Origin: Phlebiopsis flavidoalba
Lineage: Eukaryota; Basidiomycota; Agaricomycetes; Polyporales; Phanerochaetaceae
Assembly: GCA_035772785.1 (NCBI GenBank)
Contig: JAOCPU010000009.1
Span: 1-64,000 of the forward strand
Direction of reading: 5' to 3'
Length of the DNA: 64,000 bases
Positions 34,666 to 47,134 of the stretch are shown here, piece after piece. The notes beneath the pieces are model-generated. The model was not told where the DNA came from and searched no databases. It saw only the letters and a program-made list of their open reading frames with translations. Within the stretch, counting starts at the first letter, position 1, and each line of letters starts with the position of its first letter. The position numbers and the translations under genes are program-made.

Positions 34666-35975
34666 TCAAGTTGGCTGGGAATCAAGAGCTTTCAGATGGG
34701 TCATGCCACATGCTCCCCCTCTCCCAATTCTTCACCAGCCTGTACTTTATGATCAAATCGCAGCCCTCGAAGTCGCAATGGGCGGCTGGCTGTGGGACTG
34801 CGTGGGGAATGGGCCGTGCCATCATCTGCAGTCTGAGGTAGAGCAGACTACCGGGACCAGAGAAGGATAACAACATTCGCGGTTCTTGCGAATAGGCTGA
34901 TGGAGCTCTGGTGCTCCGTGGATATCCAGCGGAACATAGTTGGTGGGGCGGGTGTCTGGCTACTGTTCTCGCCGTCAGGTTTTCCATGTCGACATCTTGC
35001 CCGTTTGCAACTGCGCACACCGCACGACCGGCGTCGGGGCGGTCTTCTGCAGTCGACAGCGCGTTGCGCTTTCCCCTGACTCGCACGATTGCTTCTTCAA
35101 GAGCCTTGTTTATTGTTCATCCGCCTGACAACGCTGTAAGAACATTGTTAGGGGTATGATAGTGCCCACAGACCTTCTCGTCTTCTAGCTTCTTTTCCGA
35201 GAGACATTTCTCCTCCTTTTATGGACGGTAATCCTCTCTTTTGAGGGCCATCTCAAGCTCAGTCAAGGGCTTCTTTTTCCCATAGCGGTCTGTTCTTGGT
35301 ACGGTTCGTGAACTGCCAAATGCTCTGGTTAGCGTCAATGCATGGTTACCTGGCAGTTACCCACACTGATGACTGCCGAGCGATACATGAGAGGAGGTCA
35401 CAACGATGTTCCGGAGTACAGCATGACGAGCTGTCAGAGGGCGGCCGGGGGTTGTGCGACAGATTCCGACTCGCTGTGTACTTTCGTCTTCGTCTTCATC
35501 CTCGGGCTCAATATCGCTCCCTACAAATGTTAAAGTGAATAGTGTAAAACCACATCTCACGACAAGGAAAACGAGCCTTGGGGTTCTTGAGCGTCCGACG
35601 ACGCGAGGAACCGTCTGGAGTCGGCGTAGATCTCGTCAGCAGTAGCTGCGAGACTCGAGGTTTCGCTAACTTGCTTGGCAACTTCAGCTTGACTGCGAAG
35701 CTTCTTTGGCGGAGGGATGCTACGGGAACAGGGTATAGGTGAGTATCTTCCTCCTCCAACATCCACATCCGAGCCCTGAAACAAAACGTTCACGTTTTCA
35801 CGCAGTTCAACCCAATGTTGCCACTTGCCTCGTCCTCGAGTTCATCCTCCTTGTTGTCGGAGCCCTTCGTCCTCTTCGCGGCGTCATCGTCAACAACAAC
35901 ATCTTCCATCTCCTCTGCATCGTAATCTCCTTCAGCGTTCATGTCCTCGTCCTCATCTGACACCTTGCATGTCAA
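34666..35975 (-). CDS. IES2: INO80 complex subunit IES2 (PAPA-1 family)
   Basis: Ies2/INO80B is a subunit of the INO80 chromatin remodeller that stimulates its ATPase and nucleosome sliding. The acidic N terminus reads SDEDEDMNAEGDYDAEEME and GSDNKEDELEDE. Then come KLRSQAEV/LRVKLKLPS-type residues and STPTPDGSSRRRTLKN. The PAPA-1 block reads LTARHAVLRNIVVTSSHVSL, ALKRED, LSEKKLEDEK, INKALEEA and KRNALSTAEDRPD. After DMENLTARTVA and RMLLSFS comes a short zinc-binding tail: CDFEGC, KYRLVKNWERG, then an ACGMTHLKAL-like end and a stop at 34666. The ATG could be at 35975 or at the Met of EDMNAEGD. Frame changes occur in the tail. Confidence 0.87.
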
Positions 35976-36625
35976 CTATCTTGGCCACGGGTTCGACCGA
36001 GTAGAGCGACGAGGAGGCATTGCGGAATGTATGTTCTGTGAGTAACGCAATGACGGCAGGAGAGAGAGAGCTGACCACTGCCTTCATCAGACTCTCCGTG
36101 CCCATGAGCATGTGATGTTCTTCTGGCGCCATCACGAAGATGATATACTGTGGGATTGCCTGGTCTCTGGCAGGCGGCTCAGCGGAGACCTTCAACCTAG
36201 GTAATGGCGCACCATTTTGGGACACGACCGAGGCGCTCATATAAGCGCCGGGAGTAACAAGAGCCAACCACTCTTAGCCACTTCAGTGTGGGGGGGGCTT
36301 ACTTTGGTCTTCGTCAAGAGCATTGCGAATCAAGTTCGCGTCAATGAATGGCAGCTAAGTATTTGGGTAAGAAAAGTGTCAAATCCACGTAGAAAGGATT
36401 ATTTTCGGCGACCAGGTTTTCCCGAAGGATCCTGGACAACATGCCACACCAACCGCTGAGCCTCCGTACGAAGAATTTACACCAAAAGTAACAGAACAAC
36501 GACACATAAACAGGCCAAAGCACCATGTCCCAATCTACCGAGGTCGTGAATGGAGGCGGTGGGGTACAGAATTGATCAGGCAGAAAGCCAGCATAATCCG
36601 GTTTGACCATATTAATCCCTTGCAT
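35953..36625 (-). CDS. Unrecognised coding fragment upstream of IES2
   Basis: Segments NMVKPDYAGFLPDQF, PFTTSVDWDMVLWPVYVSLF, ENNPFYVDLTLFLPKYLAA, ANLIRNALDEDQSK, ALVTPGAYMSASVVSQNGAP and SLMKAVVSSLSPAVIALLTE run in order on the minus strand. They end near ASSSLYSVEPVAKIVDMQ, overlapping the IES2 start by about 20 bases. I do not recognise the family. It may be an independent small gene or the 3' exons of the secreted-protein gene upstream. Confidence 0.3.
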
Positions 36626-36679
36626 ACCAACAAATGATGCGGTCGTGGTCGAAAAGGGTCGCTCGCTGTTAAAAGCGTC

Positions 36680-37938
36680 AGTTGACGCCTACGCCTTGAG
36701 TGTATGGATGCTTGTGATCTCACATCGTTGTGAAGACACTTTGTTGGCCAGCCACAGGGCTGGTCGTCAAGCAGCGTTTCAGCGTGTCCTATAGATACTA
36801 AAAACGACCGTGACAGGCGTCGGCGCAAAGGTCGGTGTAACTACCACTGTGACCAGCGCCGCCCCCATCCCCCAGATTGTCCGGCGAAGGCCGTGTGAAT
36901 GACACACTTGCTGTAACGACGACGGTTCCCGGAGGCATGTACCCGGACGGGTCCGACATGAGCACGATAGGCACGGTTTCTTGCGGGGAAGAGACGGTGA
37001 GAGGCCACTGCAACCCCGAAGGGCCCACCGTTACGGTTAACGGTGTCTTGAAGGTGACGCAGCCGACGAAGTCGGTGAGGGACCTCGACTACTCGCGCCT
37101 TGTTATATCCGGGGAACAACAAATGTTAGAGGTGCCACCCGGCGCGGCCGCCCGACGTGGGTGTTTTCCCTTTCTGCGGATTGATTCAATGTGCTCGCCT
37201 CAAGAAGAGGATTCTCAGGAAAGGGCGAAGACGCTTGTGGCTGAGCAAACAGCGCGTTGGTAGAAGAGCACGGGCCACTGGGCTTGTTTATTCTGTATCG
37301 TGAGTCGGTGATTAGTGTGATCGAAGAAGTATTGGATGCTGCGCCATGTGAGAGGTTTCATACAGTGTGATCTAATCCTGTCAGAACCAAGTCGTATCAC
37401 TGCTCCTTATCGGTAGACAACTCACATTATACGATCCAGTTTGTACACATGTGGGTGTATTTGCCAGTTGAGGTGCTTCACACTGTGCTTCCTTGCTCTT
37501 GTACGTGGTAACCCTGGGCCCACTCGCTATCGTGAGATTGATATTTGTCTCAGCAGAAAACCAAGAAGAGGTTCAGGGAGTCAAAGCCGGCGGTATCAAA
37601 ACCGGTGGGCTAGGGAAAAGTTTTTCCGTCTCCGGATACCTGCAGAGAAACATCTGAGAATCACTGCCAATCGTAGCTAACGTTTCTTACATCGATGGCG
37701 AATGCTCGTTGAGCTACCAGCGTTGAAGAATCCTGCCAAAATAACATGTTCAAATGGGTATCATAGTCCACCAAATGGAGTAAGTCACTTACGAGTTGGG
37801 TGCGGGAGAGTCGAATATAGCTAGATCCATTCGTACATAAAGACTTGGCCGTTGACTGCAAAGTTTTGTGCACGGGCCCAGATAAAGCCGGCAACAAAGC
37901 CCGGCAAGCAAGACTAGGATTCGGGGGAAGATTGGCAT
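36680..37938 (-). CDS. Conserved secreted protein of unknown function
   Basis: The start MPIFPRILVLLAGL (ATG 37938) is a signal-peptide-like hydrophobic N terminus followed by QNFAVNGQVF. Later exons read LAIFDSPAPNS, AGSSTSIAIDVSGDGK, SAETNINLTIASGP, EQGSTVKHLNW, PTCVQTGSYN, LTLYETSHMNGASYFSITP and TIQNKQAQGPCSS. Then comes a Ser/Thr/Pro-rich region with TVTVGPSGLQWPLTV and TPTFAPTPVTVV. The ordered globular part followed by a Thr/Val-rich tail suggests a wall or membrane-anchored surface protein. I believe similar secreted proteins are common in basidiomycetes, but I know no function. Introns and indels make the exact chain tentative. Confidence 0.55.
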
Positions 37939-38432
37939 TTGTGTGAGCGGCCTGCCTGCCGCAATAAGAGTATCAGAAGGTACAAAGAGTGAAGCGCTAT
38001 TACATGTGAGATCAGGGTCGGAATAAGGGAGGGCTGGGGAAACATACCTGTACGGGGCAGACTGGCTGCTGCAGCGTGAACGTGTGTGGAACGAATTGAG
38101 GCCCTCGACAGCCCGGTTCGTGGCGAAAGAGAGATGAGACTTATGAGGTCGAAATTGGGGCTGTACTACGGCATCATGTTCTTGAGGATTACTCAACACC
38201 GATTAAGGATGCTAGTGTGATGACGGCGTTGCTTACGCAGTTTATATGGTCGCGTAGTGCCTGTTCTATGTGCGGCGCCGAAAATGGACGCAAGTGCACG
38301 GAGTGATCCGGTCAATTAAGTACCACGTGATCATTTTTCGTGTTGGCCTTGGCGGCTGTCTTGTTGTCTCACGATTTGGGCCACTCGCACCAGTGCTAGA
38401 TCGGATACTTGTACACTAAGATCGCCACCAAC
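37939..38432. promoter_or_regulatory. Divergent promoter, secreted protein / CCL1
   Basis: The 494 bases between the minus-strand secreted-protein ATG (37938) and the CCL1 ATG (38433) must hold both promoters. No TATA run was identified. Confidence 0.45.
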
Positions 38433-39686
38433 ATGACTGCAGATGCTATGACCGTGTGGAAGATTCTAAAGCAGGACCTCGGTACCATTGTACGAGGGTA
38501 GCACTCAATACCGCGCCATTGGCGGTTCTCTTTAGAGCAACTAGCGGATACACGAGCTTCTCTGAATATCGCAGCAGGTGGCAGCCCATCCGCGACGCGT
38601 TTGAGGCAGATCAGGTCAGTCAATATCTATTCGCTGCTTCATGTATACTCACATCGTCTTATAGCTCGGCTCTTCTTCACAAGTCTCTTTTCTTGACGCG
38701 GACGAAGAGACACTGTTAGTTAAACTATACGTTGGGAAAGTTCCCCAGCTGTGTAGCCTCTTCAGATTTCCAGAAGAGGTCGAAGCGACAGCTATGACTT
38801 ATCTGAAAAGGTTCTATCTCAAGAATACAGTTATGGACTGGCATCCTAAAGAACGTGATGTAAGTTGTTCGCGCTAAGGTCCGAACTCTGTCAATTGACC
38901 GTGCGTTATGCAGGTTAACGACTTTATTTCTTGCGACAAAGACGACCAACAACCCCATCGCGCTGGAAGCATACACATCTCGGATACCGAAACAGCACCC
39001 AGTGATGTTCTTGATCTTGAGTTCCTTGTTGCACAAAGTCTCGGGTTTGACTTTGCTGCTTTTGGCCATGCTCAACCGCGCGCTCTTGGGGACTGTGGCT
39101 GGATATCCAGGTACGCCGCGCAGTCCTTGGGATGTTTTTCATCTTATTTTTCTCTTGTACTCCGTTTAGACCCTCTCCGATATATCCGATGTCCGACCTC
39201 AGGCAGGCGTACGACACGGCCCTGACGCATGTTCGACTCCTTCACGCCTTACGGACGTGGAATTTCATTTACACCCCTTGCACACAAATTGCTGTTGGCG
39301 TGCATGTCCCATTGCATCGCCTGCTCTGTCTTTCGCCTGGTTCCGCTCCTAAACTAGGACAGGGAAGCGACGGTTCTGCTCTCGTGCATTATAGAGTCCA
39401 TCAAAACGATAATCACGACCGAAGGATACGCCCCCCGGACGTTGAATGCTGTCACGTGAAGTTGATTCGTCGGTTGAAACTTTGCAAAAATCCGGGAAAA
39501 AGTGTACCGGCAGTAAGTAACGCTTACAACAAGCGGCTTCGCAGAAAAAACAGCGAAAGGCCGACGAGAAACGATACGGAAGGCCGAGATGATGCGGAAG
39601 GCTATGGAGGAGGGGAGACCCATTTGGAAGTGCACTTGCAGAACAAGCGGACTTTGACGAGGACGAACGAAGACGACGATGAGTGA
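38433..39686 (+). CDS. CCL1: Cyclin H homologue (CCL1), TFIIH/CAK subunit
   Basis: Cyclin H partners the Kin28/CDK7 kinase in TFIIK, phosphorylating the Pol II CTD and activating cell-cycle CDKs. After MTADAMT the conserved N terminus appears across frames: STQYRHWRFSLEQLADTRAS and IRDAFEADQ. The cyclin box follows: FLDADEETL, KLYVGKVPQLCSLFRFPEEV, ATAMTYLKRFYLKNTVMDWH, LTTLFLATKTTNNPIALEAY, SDVLDLEFLVAQSLGFDF. The second half has TLSDISD, LRQAYDTALTHV and VEFIYTP-type residues. An acidic tail (GDPFGSALAEQADFDED, then DDDE) ends at the stop at 39686. Three or four short introns are needed. Frame breaks occur at STQYR and near KERD. Confidence 0.9.
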
Positions 39687-40129
39687 AATGCGCCCCGCAA
39701 CCCGTCTTTTGATGCGACGTGGGGATTGCGCAGGTCTCGCGAAGATGTATATGATATGGACAGTGATCTCAACATGTACGATACTCAATCAGTCGAACTG
39801 ATAGACCGAGGCAACTTTATGGTGCTCTCTTCATTAAGCCATTCTTCTGAAGCGGTCATCAAACAACCGCCTCGTATTGAGTTATGGCGCGACTCTGTGT
39901 CTAATTCGAGATGTGTGCAGTCGGCTGCGTTGCCGTCGTTCGAAGGCAGCGTCGAGAGACCGTGATGCTGCGCGCCTGTCTCCGAGGCTCTGAAACCCCA
40001 TCAGGCACGTTGAGCGCGTCTCTGCTTTCTCTCCACGACGCTGCTTGGTCAAAAGCGAACGTCGTTGTTCTGGCCCGCGACGCTCTTCACGCCATTGCGT
40101 GCTCGTTCTGCTCTTTTCCCCTCTCTCTT

Positions 40130-43100
40130 ATTCCATTATTTAACGACCTTCACGCGAGCCAAATACACCCCCGTTGATCTCGATGTGTCTTCTTCCTCTG
40201 CTTCGGCCAGCACCCGCCGGGCTTTCGTCCGTAGACGTTTAGAGTATCCGCCCACAGAACCAACGACACGCGATACAAGAACGACCAATGGAGCGCGCCA
40301 TGGATACTGTTGAGTCGGACGGACGATGAGCGGGGACGTGATGGAGGCGAAAAACGTGTTTAAGATCACCAGCCATGAGCCTCACCCATCCAGGCGAGGT
40401 GAGCAAGCTGTCTGCAAAACCACAGAACAAAGACCCAAGGAAGTCACTTCTTACATCTTCCCACCGCCCTCTGAGCCCGGGTTCGCTGTCGGCAGGATGC
40501 CACAGACCACGAGGCCGACGCAGGCAGCGTTCATAGTCTCCCCGCAGTCCAGGTATCCGAGCACTCGAGTGCGAACGGGCCCATGACCTCACGTAGCGCG
40601 AGCGCGGCGTATCCTGCCTCGCCCACGACTAGCCTGGCATCCGACCGCTGCCTCTTCGCTGGACCGAAGGAGCCGTCATCGGGCAACGTTAGATGTGAGT
40701 CTGCTTCCCGAATTGCAATACTCCAGCGCTGACCGCAACAGACTCGTGCATCAAATCGTATTTCTGGTTTCTTCTCAAACCTCATACACCGACGAGACCA
40801 CCTCCCACCGCCAACGCCGCGGGAGCAGACATCGTCTTCCTCAGCGCCCGCCAAGGACTCACCTCGTTCGACATCCCCCATGCCATCCCGGCCCTCGACC
40901 CCTCCCCCTTCCCTGCCATCCCCGTCACTCATAGACCTAGGTCTCTCACTTCTCTTCTTCGGTCACGTCTCACCTCTCCCCATCCCACTTCAGCTCCCCT
41001 CCATGCAGTGGTGCATTCCTCCAGCCACACTACTTACTTCTATGTCACGCTCAGGGACTCGACGTACTCCCTCTAGCATCGCCCCCAACACCCCAGCCGT
41101 ACCCCCTCATTCGTAGAGTCCCTTTCAAGAGTGTAGTGGTGATGGAGCATCGGGGTGTTTTAGTAGCAATCGCGGGTAGGCGGGATGGCGTCAGAGTCTA
41201 TGCGCTCGAGGAGGTCAAACGAGCAGTAGAGTGGAGAGTCGAGGCAGAGGTGAAGCGAGAGCGCGAAAAGAGTCGCCGGGAAGAGATGAAGAAGGCCGTC
41301 GTAATAACCCACGACAGCCGCGAGAAGAGCCGAGGGGATCCCAGGAACCGAGCACCACCAACACCGACCTCGAGGAGCAAGTCGGATCGTCGAGCTACAG
41401 TATCCGTGGGTTCACCCTCCACCCCAACCTACCTAGTCGCAATGCTACGGGTGAAACGACCTAAGACTCCTCCTCCTGAACTGCCACTGGGACCATCCGC
41501 CTGCATACAGTGGTCCTAACAGGCCACGCACGAATTCGGTTGTGCCCATCAATACTACCATGAATCGCGCCAGGACAACTTCTGTCAATGATGTTCTGGC
41601 AGGCACGCTGAATCGAAAATCTACCGGTCCTTGAGAGACACAATCACAACGACACTAAGGCCGACTGGAGTTCCAGCGATGACGAGGCGATTGACCCTGT
41701 GACTGCTCCGAGCGGCAGTCAAGCCTTAGACGAGCGAACGAGCGCGGTAGCCGCTGTGGGCACGCCTGGGAATACATTGTCGCCAGCCTCACGGCTGGAA
41801 GCCCCTGCACCCCAACACTCTGGCACACCACAGTCCTCGCAAAACCGCCGTCGTCCAGCGAACTTGGACCTCAGCTTAACGCGTGCAAACCCTCCCAGTA
41901 ATGCCATCGCCAGCCCCCGTCCCTCCGTCACCTACTCCCACCTTACAGACTCTGCGACACACATTGATGACCTCCCCTCCCAATGCTGCAACCGGTGCTA
42001 CTCGACGGACCGACAACTCCATCCGCTCGGCCGACCACTCACAGTTGGACGTGGAAGTGGATGAAGATGAGGATGAAGGCGAGCCCGCGCCTTCCTCCCC
42101 TACTACTCCAACACGAGAGCGTATCAGCTTAGCAGAAGCTCTCATGGAAAAGCCGTATACCTGATCTCCCGCCGCCAGGCAGTACTCAAAGTCAGGATGC
42201 GATACTACTTAGTTCAGTAGGTAGCGGTGATGAGGATGTACTGGGGAGTCCCCGCACATCCGAGTCATTCTCAGTCAACACTCTCGCGCAGCCTAGGCGA
42301 CGCATCTACTCGCAGGAGACGGAGATGGTCTGTCTTTGACGGTCTGTTCCAGGCTTCTTCAATGCCGACTACGACACCACCCGCTCCTGAGCGCTCTCAG
42401 ACGACACTTGCGAACCGCCCTGCAGTCCGAGAACGCCAAGCAAGTCTGTTGTCGCGCTCGCAGTCGACCCGAGGGGTGCCGGCCCTTTCACATCCTGCGT
42501 CGGATAGCAACCTTGCTCGCCCATCGACGGCACCCGGTCGTGACGGCAGCATACAGTCATTGCCGGGGAGCTCGCAGACTTTGCCCTCAGCCGCGGTGGT
42601 CCCTCAACCACCGTCGTCTTCTGGCCCGCGTTTTCTACCCCGTATCATCACCAACGCACTTCATGGTGCGCCGCTCCGAGGACCAACAAGGGTCTCCCAG
42701 AACCGTGGATGGCGACGGAAGGAGAAGTATGGCCGGAGCTGCTTCAGTACCAGTTCCTGCTCCTAAGCTAGAGTATGTCAAGTTGCCTGGGACAAAGGGC
42801 TCAGTGATGATCAGAGCAGTGGAGACTGCAAAGAAGAGGTGCAGTCAGTTTCTTCGTTAAGCGCACCCGTACTCACTCTGTCCTGTCTTCAGCTTCCTAG
42901 CGATTCTATGCGGTGAAAACGGCGAGAAAGTAGAGCTATTTGCTGGAACATACCGCACAGCCCTGGGGCTTTCGCGCACCTTCATACTACCCGACTCACC
43001 GAGATCTCTGGAGCTACAACTACAAGGAGATGACCTTGTCGAGGTCTTCTTGGTCTTCTCACAAACGTGTTTGGCCTCGAGCCCGCCACTGTCCGAGTCC

Positions 43101-44601
43101 GAGAGGTCAGGATAGGTCGCGCAGAGCGCAGAGCGGCACGGAGGCGAGCACGAGAAAATCAGCAGGCCATCGAGTCTACCGATCCCAACGCAGACACCGG
43201 ACGCCAATGCAGGAGACGACGACACAGCCGTCAGCGTCTCCATCGGTGTCTCTGTCACACTCCTGCCTCACCCCACTACTGCCCCCGGAGATGAGAGTAA
43301 CCAGATCACGCCATTACCTAGCCCCGTTCCCGCTCGCGCTGCACCCAGCTGATCCGCAAGCACCTTCTGCGGAGTCGGCGACGGCGACCATTTCATCTGT
43401 GAACACAGACGAGCTAGCCGCATTAGCAGCGGCCCATACGAGCCCATACACGACATTCCAGCAGCTGGCCTTCGCCCCAAATTTCCCTTTGGCTACTATT
43501 GCGGACGAGTATATCATTCCTCCGACCTATCCCTCTTTTCCTGGACTACAGAAAGGCTTATGAACCTGAAATCGAAGGGACTGTAGATTTGACCCAAGTC
43601 CAATTTACTCCACCAGGCCTTCCAGCACCTGTAGTCGCCCCACCTTCGCAGTGGCTTTATCGGGATCCGAAGGGAATGGTACATGGTGAGTGTCCCACTA
43701 CAGTAAGGGCTCAATTTAGCGGTCTAATCTCCTGTAGGCCCGTGGACAGCAGCTGTCATGCAGCAATGGTACAAAGAGGGTCTTCTTCCACTCGACTTGC
43801 CTGTGCGACGCGAAGAGGACGCGCCGATTTCACTCCTTTGAAAGATCTCCGTTTGCAATGTGTCGACCCAATGTACCCCTTCCGATCACCCCCTCCGCCA
43901 CCGCCACCAACGTCTGCTTTGGTTCCACCAGTCGACCCCCCCCTCAAAACCACTGCTGGCCCCCATGTCTCTACTGTCACAACCTAAACACTTCGGACCA
44001 CCGGCTCTTTTCTTCATCTCGCTCTCGCGGTGGGCACAGTACTTACGATTGTGGATGCACGCGGCCGCTCTGTCTTGAAAGGTCGTTTCCCCTCTGGAGC
44101 GTAGATGACGACGACGAAACCCACAGTCTTAGCGGTATCCCTAGACTAGGTGACGTCAAGCGTCTTGAGGCTTTCGACGTGAGAGGACCGAAGCGTGCTC
44201 GTCGCTATGAGACAAGGGGGCCTCGAAGCTGTAGACTTTGGCGACGCTCTACTCCTCCCAGCGGATCACTCCCGTACTCTTTTCCCTCACTTCCACCCAC
44301 CGACCTCAAGCGTTAACCGACGCGGTTCTTTCGTGTGGAGAATAGGCAGCACCCACTTCGCCAACTTCGGGCTCGCCCCTCTTACCCTTTGTACCACCCA
44401 AAACTCCCCATCGTTTCCACGGCAAAAAGCAAAGCACCACGCTGACCAAGTCACCTGGACGCAACGACTTTGGGTCGGCTGATGTCGACGCCGATCATCC
44501 CAGAGACGAGGTCTTCTTCCTTGGCCGCAAGGAAGACGAGGTGTACCTCTGTGAGAGAAGGAAACGGTATGTTCCGGATTCTGAGGATTTCTCCAGCATA
44601 A
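40130..44601 (+). CDS. CNH-type (citron homology) regulatory protein carrying a GYF domain
   Basis: CNH domains form beta-propellers in Rho and vacuole-tethering regulators; GYF domains bind Pro-rich peptides. N-terminal pieces: DTRTTNGAR, FKITSHEPHPSRRGEQ. The CNH-like part shows VVVMEHRGVLVAIAGRRDG, VRVYALEEVKRAVEWR and a basic helix. A Ser/Pro-rich linker follows (41300-42650). The propeller resumes with KLPGTKGSVMIRAVETAKK, FLAILCGENGEKVELFAGTY and DDLVEVFLVFSQNVFGLEP. TTFQQLAFAPNFPLATIADE leads to the GYF domain at 43640-43870: QWLYRDPKGMVHGPW, MQQWYKEGLLPLDLPVRREE. The end has VLVAMRQGGLEAVDFGDALL, GSFVWRIGSTH, DEVFFLGRKEDEVYLCER and FRILRISPA, stop 44601. The 5' limit is not resolved; two overlapping genes remain possible. 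Confidence 0.65.
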
Positions 44602-44871
44602 GGCGCTCTGCTGTATACGTATCATCTTCGTTTTCACTCTTCTCCGTTTTACATATGGGTTCGCACCTGCTTTATTTTACGCCTTCTAAGTTTAGACGTG
44701 TCCTGGACTCATCACACACATCCTTTGTTGATGCACTTTTTTATACCAACGCAATCTAAGTATATATCCGAGCATTAATTGTGCAATAAGATACACAGCA
44801 TCATTGTAACAAGTACAGGACATGAGGGATACCAAGCGTGAGATGTGAGGGAGAAGTGAATAAATAGGTCA

Positions 44872-46596
44872 CTATACAAGCATAAGCGTCATCATGTTGA
44901 GGACGCGACAACGTTTCTTGGAGGCTCGAGCATGCTTCACCCAAATATCTACTCTATCCTTGTCCAGCTCTTGCTCGTGTTCCGAACGAAGGTGTCGGCG
45001 TAGATCATAAGCGCGAGTAAACACATATTCACACCGCTTCCCACTGTGTTCACAGATCTCGTCCTCTGCTGTAAGGCCATGCAAGTCTGGGAAGGGGCAT
45101 TGGAGGGTCCTCGGGGACGCCAGCTTTTGCTGAGCACGTTCAGCGTAAGCTTTAGCCCCCCGTAATCTCGTCGATGGCCATATGCCGTTCGAGGCGAAAC
45201 GGGAGCAGGCGCATTCTCGGCGGCACTGGTCTCAGTGTCGTCCTCGAGATCACGTTGAGGTGAATCGGCGGAGGCTCTGTGCAGTTTGCCCATGTGACGC
45301 CTGGAAGGAGATGTTTATAACCGAATGCTCTCTTGCATGAGTCGTGGGGGCACACAAAGTCGCGTCGCCCAAGGTGTGTCACCTTATTGTGAGTGCTCAA
45401 CGCTTTTTTCTGTGAATGCCATCGTTAGCATCTGCTGAACAATATCTCTACCCAACATACTGATTTAAAGGCCTTGTCGCACTCCTCCACGTCGCAGATC
45501 CATTCTCGACCGATAATCCCCCTCCCCTGCGTTTCTTTCGGGGCGACTCATCCATGTCGGTCTCCGTTTCTGACTCGGTGCCGACGAGATCCTCGACGGC
45601 GGATTCTTCGTGAAGCTTCATATGTGCTCGGAGACCTTTGTGGGGACTTGAATGTTTTCTCGTGGCAAGTTGGATGACTGCAAAACAGGAGGATGTGCTG
45701 TCCGAGCGTGATGTTGCAATGCCGTCCATGTAGAGAAATAAACTGGAGACGAGTCCTGCGTAGACAAACACGACACATGTACACATGTGTATCTCTTCTC
45801 TAGGCACAGTTTTAGCATTCGTTCCATGCCAGCCTTTCGAGGGACTAACCATCGTGAGTTTTAGTATGTCCACGAAGCTTCTGGTTAGTGAGAAAGGATT
45901 TATCACAGCCTGTGTGTTCACACCGATATGGCTTCGTCCCCGGGGGCGCATGAGCAGCGCATATATGCTCTCGAAGTTGATTGTGCTTCACGAATGATAA
46001 TGCGCACAAGGGCTCCGTACACTATTTGGCACTCATGGGAACGAAGTCCGTATATTTTACGGTACGGAATACGCACCTTGAACGGCTTTTCTCCCTTATG
46101 CAGTTCGCTATGCACTCGCAGATGCTGAGTAGTCCAGAAACGTTTTTCGCAACCAGGTTCCTTGCAAGCGAATGGCCTAGCGGAGGCAGGCAGATGTGAC
46201 CGAGAATGCGCCTGAAGGTGAGCTTCCCGCAGATAACTCTTGCTACAGACTGTGCATGCGAATGGTCTCTATTTATATGGTCAGTAGTGTACGGCGCCAT
46301 AGGAGAACCCACGCACACTCCCCAGTATGGGATCTCTCTCATGCTCCGCTAAGCGAGATGGTTTGGTGTAAGCTTTTGAACACCCGTCGTGTGTGCACTT
46401 GTACCGGCGCTCTCTTCTGGAAGGTGGGAGAGGAGCTTTGGACGTAGATTGTCGCTTGTACGATGCGTCGGTCTCGTATTCTGAAATCTGTGAAGAAGTT
46501 TGGAGGAGAGGCCTCGAGCCGGAGGGAAAGTCCATCTCCTCTTGAGGGTGCTTTGCGCTTTCCCAGCACAGTAGTGAGGGTGGACAGTGTGGCCAT
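44872..46596 (-). CDS. PZF1: Transcription factor IIIA, C2H2 zinc-finger protein
   Basis: TFIIIA binds the internal control region of 5S rRNA genes and recruits TFIIIC/TFIIIB for Pol III. The start MATLSTLTTVLGKRKAPSRG (ATG 46596) leads to about nine C2H2 fingers: YKCTHDGCSKAYTKPSRLAE, FACTVCSKSYLREAHLQAHS, CKEPGCEKRFWTTQHLRVH, AFVKHNQLREH, CEHTGCDKSFLTNQKLRGH, YTCVHPSC, CSHPTCHEKTFKSPQGLRAH, then an acidic linker VGTESETETDMDESPRKKRR and fingers WICDVEECDKAF, FVCPHDSCKRAFGYKHLL. A last finger carries CEYVFTRAYDLRRHLRSEH. The tail VDIWVKHARASKKR ends at 44872. The acidic/basic linker before the last fingers is typical of fungal TFIIIA. Frame changes occur between fingers. It is convergent with the CNH gene. 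Confidence 0.87.
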
Positions 46597-47134
46597 CGGA
46601 TGAGTGCAGATTTTTGAAACCGCTAGGCCTGCCAGCGATTGTAATAGTGACCACAGGCCCGGAGTATGTGAGAGGGTTTTTTGTAACAGCAGGTAACAGG
46701 GCGCGCGCCCTCTTTCCATGTTTGGGTTACCGACTCCGGTCTCGAGATCTGATGGGGGCGCGCAAACCTTATTTCCCTCCCTCCTGCGCATGACCACCAC
46801 CGAAAGAGAATGTGGTTCATTACAATGTAATGGAAAACGAGGATGCATTTCATAGAACGATGGGAGTGCCGATGGTATGTGAGTACCATCTCTACTACTA
46901 TAATCCGTTATGTGGCTGACTACATTTCGTAGTGCTGTCCACTGAATATGTACTACGACAGTGGCTGGCTTCAGACCAGCTTGACGCGGTCAGCCTCAGC
47001 TGTCTGAACCACATAAACAGGAGCCAAAACTCTATGTTGCACCTCATCTTCCCTCTTCACCACACCGTCAGTCGAAGCAGGGCTTTGGCTGTGGCTTCCG
47101 TAGTTTAAACCCCCTCGCCCCCTCTTCGTTGACG
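46597..47134. promoter_or_regulatory. Divergent promoter, TFIIIA / alginate-lyase-family gene
   Basis: This 538-base gap separates two divergent starts. A C/T-rich stretch precedes the plus-strand ATG at 47135. A small open frame on the minus strand within the gap has no recognised features. Confidence 0.4.
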
